A stretch of 64,000 nt of DNA, taken from contig NZ_JAHFVG010000018.1 of the NCBI RefSeq assembly GCF_023264675.1, positions 1-64,000 of the forward strand. Reading direction: 5' to 3'. The stretch comes from Rhodococcus sp. (in: high G+C Gram-positive bacteria) (GTDB lineage: Bacteria; Actinomycetota; Actinomycetes; Mycobacteriales; Mycobacteriaceae). Below, one piece after another: positions 53,704 through 62,305 of this stretch (position 1 is the stretch's first letter; every line of letters starts with the position of its first letter). Below the pieces are notes generated by a model that saw nothing but the letters and a program-made list of their open reading frames with translations, was not told where the DNA came from and did not search any database. The position numbers were made by a program, and so were the translations under genes.

Positions 53704-54972
53704 TCAGGCGAAGCGCACCTGAAGTTCGCCGACTTCCCGCTGGAGGGGCATGATGACGCGCGGGGGATCTTCGGCCGCGAGCTTCATGTCGGGGAAACGG
53801 CTGGCCAAGATACGCAGCGCGATGATGGTCTGATGCCGTGCAAGGTGCTGTCCGGGGCAGACGTGCGGTCCGCCGCCGAAGCTGAGCGGCCGGATGTCCT
53901 TACGGGTGATGTCGAAGGTCTCGGGGTCCTCGTACCGCAGCGGATCGTGATTGGCCGCTGCATACAACGGAATCATGATGCTGCCGGCAGGAATGGTGAA
54001 CCCACCGAGTTCGACGTCTTCGACAGCCAGTCGACTGGGCGGGTTCGAGAGCACTGCGGTGTCGAAGCGCAGTGTCTCCTCGACGGCGCCCTTTGCATGA
54101 GTTTCCGGGTCGCTCACCAGAAGGTCCCACTGATCGCGGTGCTGCATGAGAGTGAGGATCGCGTTGGAAATCAGCGCGGCGCTGGTATGGAACGCTCCGC
54201 CGAACATGAAGATCGTGTTCGCGACGATGTCGTCGTCGGTGAGCGGTGCTCCCTCGGCCTGCGCCTGGAGCACCTGGGTGACCATGGTGTCGCCAGGGCT
54301 CGACGGGTTCGCGCGAACCTTCTCGATCTGTTCGGTGATGACCGGGTTGAGGCTCAGAATTGCCTCATCGGCCTCGACGAGCATCTCTTCGGTGATGCTG
54401 GTGCGAAACGTATGGCCCACAGGAGCAAATGCTCGGAGCCATGCCGGATCACCCTCGGGTGACGGGAAACCCAGCACCCGGCTGATCAGCTTCAGCGTCA
54501 ACGCGTTGCTGAAATTCTTGACCATGTCGGTCTGGCCCTGTGCCTCGGCCGCGTCGAGGAGTTCGTTGACGTAGCCCTCGATTTCGTCACTGAGCTTCTT
54601 CACCGCAGTCGGGGTGATCGACTTCGTCAGTACGGCACGCTTCTTCATGTACGTCGGCGGGTTCGCGTGGCTGAACTGGCTGATCCGGTGCTTGATGATC
54701 GGACGCGAGTAGTCGACATCGCCATCGTGCTGACGCTTCATGAGGTCATCGAAATCGCGGGTGAAGCGGGGATCACGGAGAGCCTCCGTGAGCACGTCGT
54801 ACCCGGAAACAACCCAGTCACCGGTGGTGGAAACCCGGTGCACCGGCGAAATCTCACGAAGCCGGTTGTAGAGCGGGTACGGGTCGTCCGGCGGATCCGA
54901 CAGCAGCAGCCGCGCAATCTCGTCCGCTTCTTGGTAAAGCGGTGTCTGTTCGAACTCGGTGGCTGAACTCAT
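53704..54972 (-). CDS. cytochrome P450 (tandem copy 1)
   Basis: P450 of about 422 residues. Haem loop SFGGGPHVCPGQHLARH (Cys372), ExxR in VEETLR (299-302), I-helix FMFGGAFHTSA (about 256-265) in which His262 sits where an acidic residue normally precedes Thr. GGAGAGG sets the start. It is about half identical by eye to the next P450 and follows it by 41 bp; the shared N-terminal pattern PPDDPYPL/PPEDPYPL and the long shared C-terminal part point to a tandem duplication. Electron partners are the ferredoxins and the reductase in the same operon. Confidence 0.88.
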   Translation of the reverse strand: MSSATEFEQTPLYQEADEIARLLLSDPPDDPYPLYNRLREISPVHRVSTTGDWVVSGYDVLTEALRDPRFTRDFDDLMKRQHDGDVDYSRPIIKHRISQFSHANPPTYMKKRAVLTKSITPTAVKKLSDEIEGYVNELLDAAEAQGQTDMVKNFSNALTLKLISRVLGFPSPEGDPAWLRAFAPVGHTFRTSITEEMLVEADEAILSLNPVITEQIEKVRANPSSPGDTMVTQVLQAQAEGAPLTDDDIVANTIFMFGGAFHTSAALISNAILTLMQHRDQWDLLVSDPETHAKGAVEETLRFDTAVLSNPPSRLAVEDVELGGFTIPAGSIMIPLYAAANHDPLRYEDPETFDITRKDIRPLSFGGGPHVCPGQHLARHQTIIALRILASRFPDMKLAAEDPPRVIMPLQREVGELQVRFA

Positions 54973-55013
54973 GTCTGCGTTCCTCTCCTGGAAACTTTTC
55001 GGTCGCGGTCGGA

Positions 55014-56276
55014 TCAAGCGAGCTGGACGTGCAATGCACCCGAACCGCGTTGCTGCGCTGTCGTCCTGCGTTCCGGATTGCTGTCGACGAGCCTTGCGTT
55101 GGGATACCTGGTGGCCAGAATGCGCACCGCGATCTCGGCCTGTGAGCGAGCAAGATGCTGACCCGGGCACACGTGGGGTCCGCCACCGAAACTCAAGGAC
55201 GGCAACCCTTTACGGGTGATGTCGAACGTATCCGGATTGTCGAAGACTTTCGGATCGCGATTGCCTGCCGCAAACAGTGGCACCACGACGTCACCGGCCG
55301 GTATGGTCACGCCGGCGATCTCGACGTCCTCGGTCGCGAGGCGGCTGGGGACATTGACCGTCACCGAGGTGTCGTAGCGCAAGGACTCGTCGACTGCACC
55401 CTTCGCCAGCCCCTCCGGGTCCTTCGTCAACAGCGCCCACTGATCCGGGTTCTGTAGGAGACACACGATCGTGTTGGAGATCAGGTCCGCAGTGGTGCCC
55501 ACCGACGCCCCGAACAGAAGGATGGCGTTGGAAATGATCTCCTCGTCCGGCAGCGGCGCGCCGTCGTACTCGGCTGCAATCAACTTCGAGATGAGATTGT
55601 CGCCGGGGTTCTCCCGCATCTTGGCGAGCTGGTCACCCATGAGATCGTTCAGCTTCAGAATCGCGGCGTCGGCCTCTTCGAGGATCTCATCGGTCACGAT
55701 CGGCTGAAAACTGTCGCCGAACGCGCGGAACCATTCCAGGAACTGAGCGGCACCACCTTCGGGAGGCGGAAACCCAAGAATCCCGCAGATGAGCGTCAGT
55801 GTCATCCCGTAGCTGAACTCGGCCACCATCTCGATCTGCCCGCGTTCCGCGCCGGCATCGAGCAATTCGTTGGCACTCTGCTCCAACTGCGGTCGAAGTT
55901 TCCCAACCGCGGCGGGAGTCAGGAACTTCCCGTATACCGAGCGCTTTCGCATGTACTCGGGCGGGTTGATCTGCGAGAAGTTCCAGCGCCGGTTGGTAAT
56001 GAGTGGCCGATCGAGATCGACGTCTTCCCCGAACTGCCGGCGCGCCATATCGCGCCAGTCACGAATGAACCGCGGATCCCGAAGTGCGACAGCAATATCC
56101 TCGTACCGAGCCAACGTCCAGACGCCACCCGGGCGACGGTAGATCGGAGCGATCTCGCGCACTCGAGCGAAGAGCGGGTAAGGGTCTTCTGGCGGGAACG
56201 TGAGCAACTGCTCGAGGAGCCTGTCTGCCTCACCAGCATTCGGCAGCGTTTCCTCGATGATGTCAGTTGGGCCCAT
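55014..56276 (-). CDS. cytochrome P450 (tandem copy 2, operon leader)
   Basis: P450 of 420 residues, first gene of the large oxidation operon. Haem loop SFGGGPHVCPGQHLARS (Cys370), ExxR in DESLR (297-300), I-helix LLFGASVGTTADL with Gly260 in place of the acidic residue and Thr261 kept. The paralogue next door has His at that place. Having two related P450s with different I-helix residues suggests consecutive hydroxylations of one substrate or two stereochemical positions. The 296-bp region upstream (to 56572) is the promoter area; I find no clear two-box element there. Confidence 0.88.
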   Translation of the reverse strand: MGPTDIIEETLPNAGEADRLLEQLLTFPPEDPYPLFARVREIAPIYRRPGGVWTLARYEDIAVALRDPRFIRDWRDMARRQFGEDVDLDRPLITNRRWNFSQINPPEYMRKRSVYGKFLTPAAVGKLRPQLEQSANELLDAGAERGQIEMVAEFSYGMTLTLICGILGFPPPEGGAAQFLEWFRAFGDSFQPIVTDEILEEADAAILKLNDLMGDQLAKMRENPGDNLISKLIAAEYDGAPLPDEEIISNAILLFGASVGTTADLISNTIVCLLQNPDQWALLTKDPEGLAKGAVDESLRYDTSVTVNVPSRLATEDVEIAGVTIPAGDVVVPLFAAGNRDPKVFDNPDTFDITRKGLPSLSFGGGPHVCPGQHLARSQAEIAVRILATRYPNARLVDSNPERRTTAQQRGSGALHVQLA

Positions 56277-56572
56277 GGCAAATCTCCTCGCGGGTGCCTC
56301 GAAGTGGTAACTGGTGTGAACGTTAGATGTGACAGCGCTCTCACAGGATTGTGTGATGTCTCGAGTGGACGTGCAGTTCTGTACATGCGACGAACAGAGG
56401 CGCCATGGGATGGTCCGACCCGCTGACAGCCGCCGCCGCCGCGAGGACCACTGGCTTCGATTCGGCCAAATCTAGCCGGCCCAATGGATCACCGCGAAAG
56501 TTGTTCACTCGTTACCGAAGTGGCCAGTTTCGCTGGCTCGATCACGCACACTGGAGAGGCAGCAGTGCAATC

Positions 56573-56995
56573 TCAGGCGGAAGCTGTATCTGCAATCCCA
56601 GAACGAAGAAGTGCAGCAAAACGATCGGGGATCCGTCGCGATCTCCCGGACTGGAGATCGTAATTGACGTAGGTGGTCGTCACAGTGGCAATCTGCTCGT
56701 TGTCGGACTCCCGGTTGATCCGGATTATCGCCTCGAAACTGCTCTTTCCAACGCGTGTCGGTTCCACACTGACCCTGAGCCTGTCCTCGTAGCGAGCAGA
56801 CGCCAGAAAGTTGATCGTGGTGACCACCAAGGCCGGGTCGAACTCGTGGTCGACGAAATGCGAGTACGGCATTCCGAAGAGTTCAGCGAGATAGTCACTG
56901 AAACCAGCATCAGCGATCTCGAGGTATCGAGAGTGATAGACGTGGCTTTGCGGATCAACCTCGTGGTACCGAACGACGTGGATGTACTCCTGCAC
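56573..56995 (-). CDS. 4HBT-type acyl-CoA thioesterase
   Basis: Hot-dog thioesterase of about 140 residues. VVRYHEVDPQSHVYHSRYLEIAD near the N-terminus carries the family Asp (DPQSHVYHSRY), and a later INFLASARYEDRLRV block matches the YbgC/4-hydroxybenzoyl-CoA thioesterase pattern. I prefer a GTG start with AGGAAGG upstream; longer starts run back toward the nitrilase gene. It may release acids from stalled CoA esters of the pathway. A 10-bp hairpin lies between it and the nitrilase gene. Confidence 0.78.
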   Translation of the reverse strand: MQEYIHVVRYHEVDPQSHVYHSRYLEIADAGFSDYLAELFGMPYSHFVDHEFDPALVVTTINFLASARYEDRLRVSVEPTRVGKSSFEAIIRINRESDNEQIATVTTTYVNYDLQSGRSRRIPDRFAALLRSGIADTASA

Positions 56996-57020
56996 CTGAA
57001 CAGGCCCTTCCTCTCGGCTT

Positions 57021-57058
57021 CGGGGCAGCGCTGGCCTCATCCGGCGAACGCTGCCCCG
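57021..57058. terminator. hairpin between nitrilase and thioesterase genes
   Basis: CGGGGCAGCG pairs with CGCTGCCCCG (10 bp), 18-base loop. On the minus strand it lies after the nitrilase stop and just before the thioesterase start, so it may be an attenuator. Confidence 0.5.
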
Positions 57059-57085
57059 CAAACGCTTGGTCCAGTGAGCGACAGG

Positions 57086-58006
57086 TCAGTGTGCCATCTC
57101 GATCAGCAAGTCTCGATACAGATCGGGGCGGGCGTGGCGCATGCCGATACTGTCGGAATCGACGCGGCTCCGACGGCCCTTGTCGATATCGAGCGTCGCG
57201 ACGACAACGGCTTCGTTCGTGGAGTCAGCGGATGCGATCACACCGCTGTTGACCCCGAAACTGCGGTCTACCGGCACTGTGATTCGTGCGTATCCCTTGC
57301 CGAACAAGGCGGCGCCGCGGGGGATGTCCGATGTGCCGATCATCGGAGACTGCACCACGAAGACCTGCTGCTCCACCGAGCGTGCCAGACACGAAGACGC
57401 GACGCGCGTGGCTCCACGGCTGTTCCAGGTCAAACTCGGGCACAGGACAACGTCCGCGCCCGCGACGACCAAAGCTCGCGTGACCTCGGCAAATTCGATG
57501 TCGGCACACGTCTGGATGGCGACCTTGATCCCGCGTACGTCGAAGAGTGCAACCCGGTCGCCCGGGGTAGTTCCGAGATCGACCTCCGGCCATGTCAAAT
57601 GGAGCTTGTCCTGGAAGTCCAGTCGACCGTCCGGATGTGCGAGAAACGCTGTGTTCCTGTACGTCCCGTCCTCGGCCTGCCGCCAGTGGCTGCCTCCGGC
57701 CAACCACACGCCGTGTTCAGCAGCCAGCGAAGTGAAGATCGCCGTCACTTGTTCCGTCACCGCGGGGAAGATGTCGCGATATGCCTGACTCATGTCCGCA
57801 GCGGTGAGTTCGTCCACGTCCCGATGAGTCGCCAGAAGACCCGAGGTCGACAACTCCGGCAGTAGGACAAGCTCAGCGCCTTGCGCCACTGCTTGACGCA
57901 CGATGTCGGCTAAGTGCGCTTTGAAGTCGTCGACGGTGGACTCACGGCGCATCTCCATTTGCACGGCAGCGACTGTGATGGAGTCAGGACTCTTGGGTGC
58001 ATTCAT
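57086..58006 (-). CDS. nitrilase-superfamily amidohydrolase
   Basis: Carbon-nitrogen hydrolase of 306 residues. Catalytic Glu51 in LLPELSTSG, Lys134 in FQDKLHLTWPE, and Cys167 in AIQTCADIEF make the complete triad. Superfamily branches cleave nitriles, aliphatic amides or N-carbamoyl compounds; the Cys context TCADIEFAE favours an amidase or carbamoylase over a true nitrilase. It lies between an imidase-like deacetylase and a thioesterase, which would fit hydrolysis of a half-amide made by opening an imide or lactam ring. Confidence 0.84.
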   Translation of the reverse strand: MNAPKSPDSITVAAVQMEMRRESTVDDFKAHLADIVRQAVAQGAELVLLPELSTSGLLATHRDVDELTAADMSQAYRDIFPAVTEQVTAIFTSLAAEHGVWLAGGSHWRQAEDGTYRNTAFLAHPDGRLDFQDKLHLTWPEVDLGTTPGDRVALFDVRGIKVAIQTCADIEFAEVTRALVVAGADVVLCPSLTWNSRGATRVASSCLARSVEQQVFVVQSPMIGTSDIPRGAALFGKGYARITVPVDRSFGVNSGVIASADSTNEAVVVATLDIDKGRRSRVDSDSIGMRHARPDLYRDLLIEMAH

Positions 58007-58060
58007 CGCGGATCAAATCTTTCTGAAGTAGAGAATGGACTTACGTTTCGACCGGCAGGA

Positions 58061-58882
58061 TCATTGACCATCCAATCGATCCAATCGACCTCTGAGCGTG
58101 CCGAATTCGCACCCCTGATCCTTCGCATGCTGTATGAAGCGATCCAGCATCAGTACTCGCGGACCACGCCCGATGACCTGGGGATGCATCGTCAGGGTGA
58201 AGGTGCCGGACGGTTCGTAGGCCACCATGTAGTCGAGTTCGTCCTGCCATATCCGACCGACGACCCTGGGGTCGGCTCCCCCGGGGTACCCCGGGGGCTG
58301 GACCAGAAAGTAGGGCACGTCATCGAGCTCCCAGGCAACCGGGAACTCCCAGATCGAACCGATCTCGCCGCGAATCCACTCTCCGTCCTCGACCCTGTCA
58401 CCGGTACGAGCGCGATACGGTTGAAAGTCCGAGGCGAATTGGCTGCTGTCATAGCGAATTCCAAGTGCCGCGAGATTTTCGATCGTAGAGAACGACAAAT
58501 CCCACGCCGGCGCCCGGAACCCGACGGGCATCTCTCCGGACACCTTCACGAGCCGATCGATGCCTCGTTCGAGGATGCGACGCTCGTTCTCGCGGCTCTC
58601 GCCACCCAGCTTGTCGTGGGTGTCGCCATGGGTGCCGAGTTCGTGGCCGTGGTCCTGAATCATCCGCACACTGTCCGGGTAGAGCTCTGCAACCATTCCG
58701 GGGATGAAAAATGTTGCTTCGATCGAGTGGCGGGCCAGCAACTTCAAGATCCGGGGCAACCCGACCTCGGGTCCATACTCACCCCGGGATATTGCGGACG
58801 GGGTCGACGGCCTACGCGAGCTTATCCACAGAGACACAGCATCCAAATCGAACGTGAGACAGACAGTCCCGGGCATCGGCAC
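58061..58882 (-). CDS. polysaccharide deacetylase-fold hydrolase (imidase/allantoinase-like)
   Basis: NodB-fold metal hydrolase of 273 residues. Metal site from TFDLDA (Asp12/Asp14) and HGHELGTHGDTH with His85 and His89; RAPAWDLS and LTMHPQVIGR supply later motifs. The FDLDAVSLW start and lack of a signal peptide match the cytoplasmic PuuE/cyclic imidase branch rather than cell-wall deacetylases. The ATG is accompanied by a moderate ribosome site. First gene of the small operon with the nitrilase and thioesterase, so a cyclic imide or ureide could be its substrate. Inference only. Confidence 0.8.
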   Translation of the reverse strand: MPMPGTVCLTFDLDAVSLWISSRRPSTPSAISRGEYGPEVGLPRILKLLARHSIEATFFIPGMVAELYPDSVRMIQDHGHELGTHGDTHDKLGGESRENERRILERGIDRLVKVSGEMPVGFRAPAWDLSFSTIENLAALGIRYDSSQFASDFQPYRARTGDRVEDGEWIRGEIGSIWEFPVAWELDDVPYFLVQPPGYPGGADPRVVGRIWQDELDYMVAYEPSGTFTLTMHPQVIGRGPRVLMLDRFIQHAKDQGCEFGTLRGRLDRLDGQ

Positions 58883-59208
58883 CTACTCCAAGTAGTCGGA
58901 TATCAGCGACTCTAGAGACCAACCCACGTGGTTACATCGTTCGATTGCCAAAGTTTCAGCGCCGGTTTGGGCACGTCACAACCGCTCGGACATTGATCGG
59001 CCGACCGCCGTAGACACGTCACCCCGATGGCCCGGTTCCACTTGGTGTTTCCTAGCGCGCTGAAAGCAGCGCAGTCGATTCGGCCTGACCTCGGCGCACC
59101 GCGGATCCGTACGCATCGACGAACATGTAGTACGAGACTGGAGCACAGCGAAGCATTACTCGTAGGCCGGAGGCTCCGGTGCGTCCAGCCATCTGTTTCA
59201 ATACCGCC
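58883..59208. other. intergenic region, promoter area of the imidase-like operon
   Basis: No supported gene. It lies between the divergent deacetylase gene and a small plus-strand gene and should hold promoters for both. No clear dyad or repeat was found. Confidence 0.35.
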
Positions 59209-59451
59209 ATGAACAAGTCGGTATATGTCACAGCAAGATCCATCAGCGTTGGTGACATCGTCCAGGTTCGACGGCCGAGCGGTGATGTAGCCGGCGGCAC
59301 TCTGGTCGAGGATTTTGCCGATTACGTGCTCGCCGGTAGTGCGTTAGGCCGGGACTGGGCAGTGCCGCGCCGCTGGGCCATCGCATTGGATGAGGGGACG
59401 CTGGTCTTCGTCGATGACTCCGACATCATCGAACACAATCAAAAGCCATGA
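59209..59451 (+). CDS. small hypothetical protein (80 aa)
   Basis: Small soluble protein of 80 residues. A beta-rich pattern with SVGDIVQVRRPSGDVAGGTL, DRDWAVPRRW-like middle and ALDEGTLVFVDDSDIIEHN at the end resembles small SH3-like or KOW-type barrel proteins of unknown function in actinobacteria. An earlier start at 59179 adds ten residues. The ribosome site is weak. It stands alone between two intergenic gaps. Confidence 0.5.
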   Translation: MNKSVYVTARSISVGDIVQVRRPSGDVAGGTLVEDFADYVLAGSALGRDWAVPRRWAIALDEGTLVFVDDSDIIEHNQKP

Positions 59452-59761
59452 GCCTCGCGTCGACCAGCAGCGTTCGAATTCTGCGGTGATGGGGGCCGCG
59501 TACTCGCGGGAAGATGCATAGGGCCCAAAAGAATTCACGGCGAAATGGCGATTCCATTCCTCCGGTTACGTCTCGTCGACAATATCGACATCGGATCCTG
59601 AATCTTCGATTCACGCTCCGCAGCCGGCCGAGGGCTCACTGCTGTCGATGGGTCGCGCAGCTGCCGATTCGGGAGCGTGCCCGGCACCGCACTGTTGCGC
59701 TCCGATTGCAGTGCCAATCTTTGATCGCCCGAACTGCCGGTCATCCAATTGACCATTCGGG

Positions 59762-59792
59762 TTGTACAACAATTCAGTTGGTCGGCTAGACT
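59762..59792 (+). promoter_or_regulatory. putative promoter of TetR-2, with nearby dyads
   Basis: A -35-like TTGTAC (59762-59767) and a -10-like TAGACT (59787-59792) are 19 bases apart, placing the start of transcription near 59799, the ATG of the short upstream frame. Just upstream the dyad GGTCA-TCCAAT-TGACC (59739-59754) may be the operator. The rest of the stretch 59452-59798 has no supported gene. Confidence 0.4.
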
Positions 59793-59798
59793 GCGTGC

Positions 59799-59858
59799 AT
59801 GACGGAAGATCACTACGCCTGTTCGGCACCTGTCGCCGGCGCCAAGCAGACCCAGTGA
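59799..59858 (+). CDS. possible leaderless 19-residue upstream ORF of TetR-2
   Basis: A short frame MTEDHYACSAPVAGAKQTQ whose stop overlaps the TetR GTG start (GTGA). Its ATG lies about seven bases after a -10-like box, so it could be translated from a leaderless mRNA and couple TetR translation to it. No function is suggested by the peptide itself. Confidence 0.35.
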   Translation: MTEDHYACSAPVAGAKQTQ

Positions 59859-60430
59859 CGAGCAGTGAGAGCGGCATCCGGAACGCAGCACGGACTCGAC
59901 GTCTGATCCTGGAGACTTCGGCGGAAGTGCTGGCCAATCGTGGTTCTGCCGCCACCGTTGCGGATATCGCAACGGCAGCCGGAGTATCCAAGGGCGGAGT
60001 CCTCCACCACTTCGGTAGCAGAGACGCGCTTCTTTTGGCAGTCACCGAATACACCCTCGACAGCTTTCGCGCGCGCGTTCTGACCGACGTCGATCTCAGC
60101 GAGAACTACCCGGGCAAAGTACTCCGAGCGTACATACGCGTGATTACGGCCGACGATGAGCGAGACGGAGATCCATATCGGTCCGCAGCCTTGTGGAACA
60201 GCGTCCAGATGATCCCCGGGGTTTCGGAAATCTTACGGCGGGATTCGGCCGAGTGGACCGAACTCCTCGAGCGAGACGGGCTGAATTCAGACCGCGCCAG
60301 AATAATCAGACACGCCGCCGAAGGATTGGCCGAGGCGCGATACTACGAGCCCGGTTCGATTTCGGATGCTGTCCAGCGCGAGCGATGCGCACTACTCGAT
60401 CTCACTCGCGCTAACGGGCCCCTAGCCTGA
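59855..60430 (+). CDS. TetR-family regulator (paralogue of the 7.5-kb TetR)
   Basis: Regulator of about 191 residues. N-terminal helix-turn-helix: ARTRRLILETSAEVLANRGS, then TVADIATAAGVSKGGVLHHFGSRDALL. The ligand domain has VDLSENYPGKVLRAYIR, 15 identical residues with the TetR at 7.5 kb, followed by similar spacing of PGVSEIL/PGVAEIL. It is not next to a drug pump; neighbours are an unknown protein and the end of the catabolic island, so its target may be itself, the unknown gene, or a distant site. The GTG start overlaps a possible 19-codon frame. Confidence 0.85.
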   Translation: MTSSESGIRNAARTRRLILETSAEVLANRGSAATVADIATAAGVSKGGVLHHFGSRDALLLAVTEYTLDSFRARVLTDVDLSENYPGKVLRAYIRVITADDERDGDPYRSAALWNSVQMIPGVSEILRRDSAEWTELLERDGLNSDRARIIRHAAEGLAEARYYEPGSISDAVQRERCALLDLTRANGPLA

Positions 60431-60560
60431 GCTTGATCCACACTCCGTCGAACGCCACATCCCTCGCCCACCGGTTCGATACTCGACTTTCCGCACGTAC
60501 AGGTCCGGGCCACCTACCCAGCGCGCCCAATGAAACAGCAGAATTCTCCTGAGGATCCAC

Positions 60561-61106
60561 ATGAGCTACAACGAAGACGAACAATTTCTGGCAACCGTGG
60601 CGAGCAGCGAAGGCTTACGCAACAACCTTGTCAACGAGCTCGAAAACCTCGGGACCACAACGGTAATGTCGAACGTCGATTTGCCTTGGGGATATGCAAT
60701 GACAGGTCTCGCATATCTTGCGTCGAATAAGGATCTTCTGATCGGGGACAAAGAAGAACACAAGAGCGCTGTGTGGGACCAGATCTGCGAATTGCTTCCG
60801 CGCCTGGCTCACCCGGCTCAAATGCTCATCGTGGTCGACTATCCAGGCACCAGGCCGACAACAAAACTGTGGCGCCTGGTCGATTGGATGTTGCGCGAGA
60901 TCCACATCGACACTCAAAATCACCTCGGGATCGATGTGTCCATCAACTCGCTGCTCTTGCCGCCGACTGTCGACGAAAAGATCGTAGCCAAACGAATCGT
61001 CAACTATTTATCTCAGTCGGAGTGGGCAACAACCGGTGCGATCGTCGACTACCACGACATAATCGCCCAATCCATCGGACGCGCTATCGGAGGAACGACG
61101 GCCTGA
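60561..61106 (+). CDS. hypothetical protein (181 aa)
   Basis: Soluble protein of 181 residues I do not recognise. TGAGGATCC precedes the ATG. Pattern suggests alternating helices and strands (VWDQICELLPRLAHPAQMLIVVDYPG, then RLVDWMLREIHIDTQNH), with no signal or membrane segments. Lower GC third positions than neighbours in parts (for example runs of GAAGACGAACAATTT). It follows TetR-2 on the same strand and its last 23 bases overlap the end of the convergent dehydrogenase-like gene. It may be the target or cargo of that regulator. Confidence 0.65.
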   Translation: MSYNEDEQFLATVASSEGLRNNLVNELENLGTTTVMSNVDLPWGYAMTGLAYLASNKDLLIGDKEEHKSAVWDQICELLPRLAHPAQMLIVVDYPGTRPTTKLWRLVDWMLREIHIDTQNHLGIDVSINSLLLPPTVDEKIVAKRIVNYLSQSEWATTGAIVDYHDIIAQSIGRAIGGTTA

Positions 61107-62253
61107 CGATCCCTGGTCGAGGTTCTTCGCCACGCTCGATCCTGAGCTGAGTTCGTCGATCTCCACCGATCGTCCCGAGTGCTGTCGAACGAGCAGCGCG
61201 GATCTCATCGACTATGAGGCTGGCAACCCGCATTGTGGTTGCTTTACCTGCGTCGGCAGTGCCGGCGCTGACGACTTCGATCGCTCCTTCCATCACGTCG
61301 GCAGCCGCCGACAGGCATGCCTGTCGGCGCCTGTCACCCAGCCAACGGATCATCATCGCCGCGGATGCAATCGTGGCAGTCGGATCGGCTCGATTTCGTC
61401 CGAAGGCATCGGGCGTGCAACCATGTCGCGCCTGAGCCATGGCTTTGTCGTCGGAACAGCTGAGCGAAGGGGCTGTGAGTTCCGATCCGGAAAGTGCAAC
61501 GGTCAGGTCGCACAGAACATCGCCGCTGAGATTTTCGGTAAGCACAACGTCGAAGTTCTCACTTCTCTGCACGAGGTCGACATGCATGGTGTCCATTCGA
61601 CGTTCGTCCACCTCGACTTGTGGATACAGCGCCGCGACTTCGGTGCAGACGGCTTTGAACAATTCCGTTCTCATCGCGGAACCAGTCGCCTGGCACACCA
61701 CAGTGACACGACTGCGTCGTCGCTCGGCGAGACCGAATGCTCGATGTGCGATGCGCTCACATGCACTCCGTCCAGGTTCGCGAACCGAGGCCGCGTCGAC
61801 ATCTGCTGTATCGGACTCCCCTGCCAGTGCGTGCACATTCCGGCCGACGAACAAGCCCTCGGTGTTCTCTCGTACAACGACGAGGTCCATCGTCGGTACA
61901 ACCGCCTTACGGAGTGGGATCGCTTTTGCCGGAAGGATATTGGTGTTCATGTCGAAGTATCGACATATCGAGCGGCCGATGGTCGATTCGTCCCCGTTGT
62001 CCGGCGACGGCGCGTCATCGGGACCTAAGATCCACGCCTCTAGTCCGCTCAACGCTCGCAATGTATCCCGCGGCAGCGCGTCGAACTTGGTCGCCAGCGC
62101 GTACTTTCCGACCGGTAGAACTGTCCACACCAAATCGAGATCAGTACACGCGCCCACCGCCGCCTCGACTACCCACGCAGCCGCATCCACAACCTCGGGA
62201 CCTATCCCATCGGCATGCAGTAGTCCAAGGTGCAATTGGTCGAGATGTCTCAT
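61084..62253 (-). CDS. isocitrate/isopropylmalate/tartrate dehydrogenase-like protein
   Basis: Beta-decarboxylating dehydrogenase fold, about 389 residues. Visible family blocks: GLLHADGIGPEVVDAA at the N-terminus, VVRENTEGLFVGRNVHA, TENLSGDVLCDLTVALSGS with two Asp ligands, and NRADPTATIASAAMM. The nucleotide-contact loop is altered: instead of EPVHGSAPD it reads AQARHGCTPDAFG. Arg residues around the substrate site are only partly kept, so the substrate may differ from isocitrate and isopropylmalate; tartrate or a homologue is possible. An upstream frame to 62289 adds 12 residues. Its 3' end overlaps a convergent gene by 23 bases. Confidence 0.75.
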   Translation of the reverse strand: MRHLDQLHLGLLHADGIGPEVVDAAAWVVEAAVGACTDLDLVWTVLPVGKYALATKFDALPRDTLRALSGLEAWILGPDDAPSPDNGDESTIGRSICRYFDMNTNILPAKAIPLRKAVVPTMDLVVVRENTEGLFVGRNVHALAGESDTADVDAASVREPGRSACERIAHRAFGLAERRRSRVTVVCQATGSAMRTELFKAVCTEVAALYPQVEVDERRMDTMHVDLVQRSENFDVVLTENLSGDVLCDLTVALSGSELTAPSLSCSDDKAMAQARHGCTPDAFGRNRADPTATIASAAMMIRWLGDRRRQACLSAAADVMEGAIEVVSAGTADAGKATTMRVASLIVDEIRAARSTALGTIGGDRRTQLRIERGEEPRPGIVRPSFLR

Positions 62254-62305
62254 CACAATAAAACTTCCATTATGTGCTCTGTCCCGCACTCAGCCCATCA
62301 ATAGG

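Noticed and set aside
56277..56572. Two-box element upstream of the tandem P450 operon
   Set aside because: A GTGGACG resembles box 1 but no second box occurs at either spacing; the similarity is too weak to claim.
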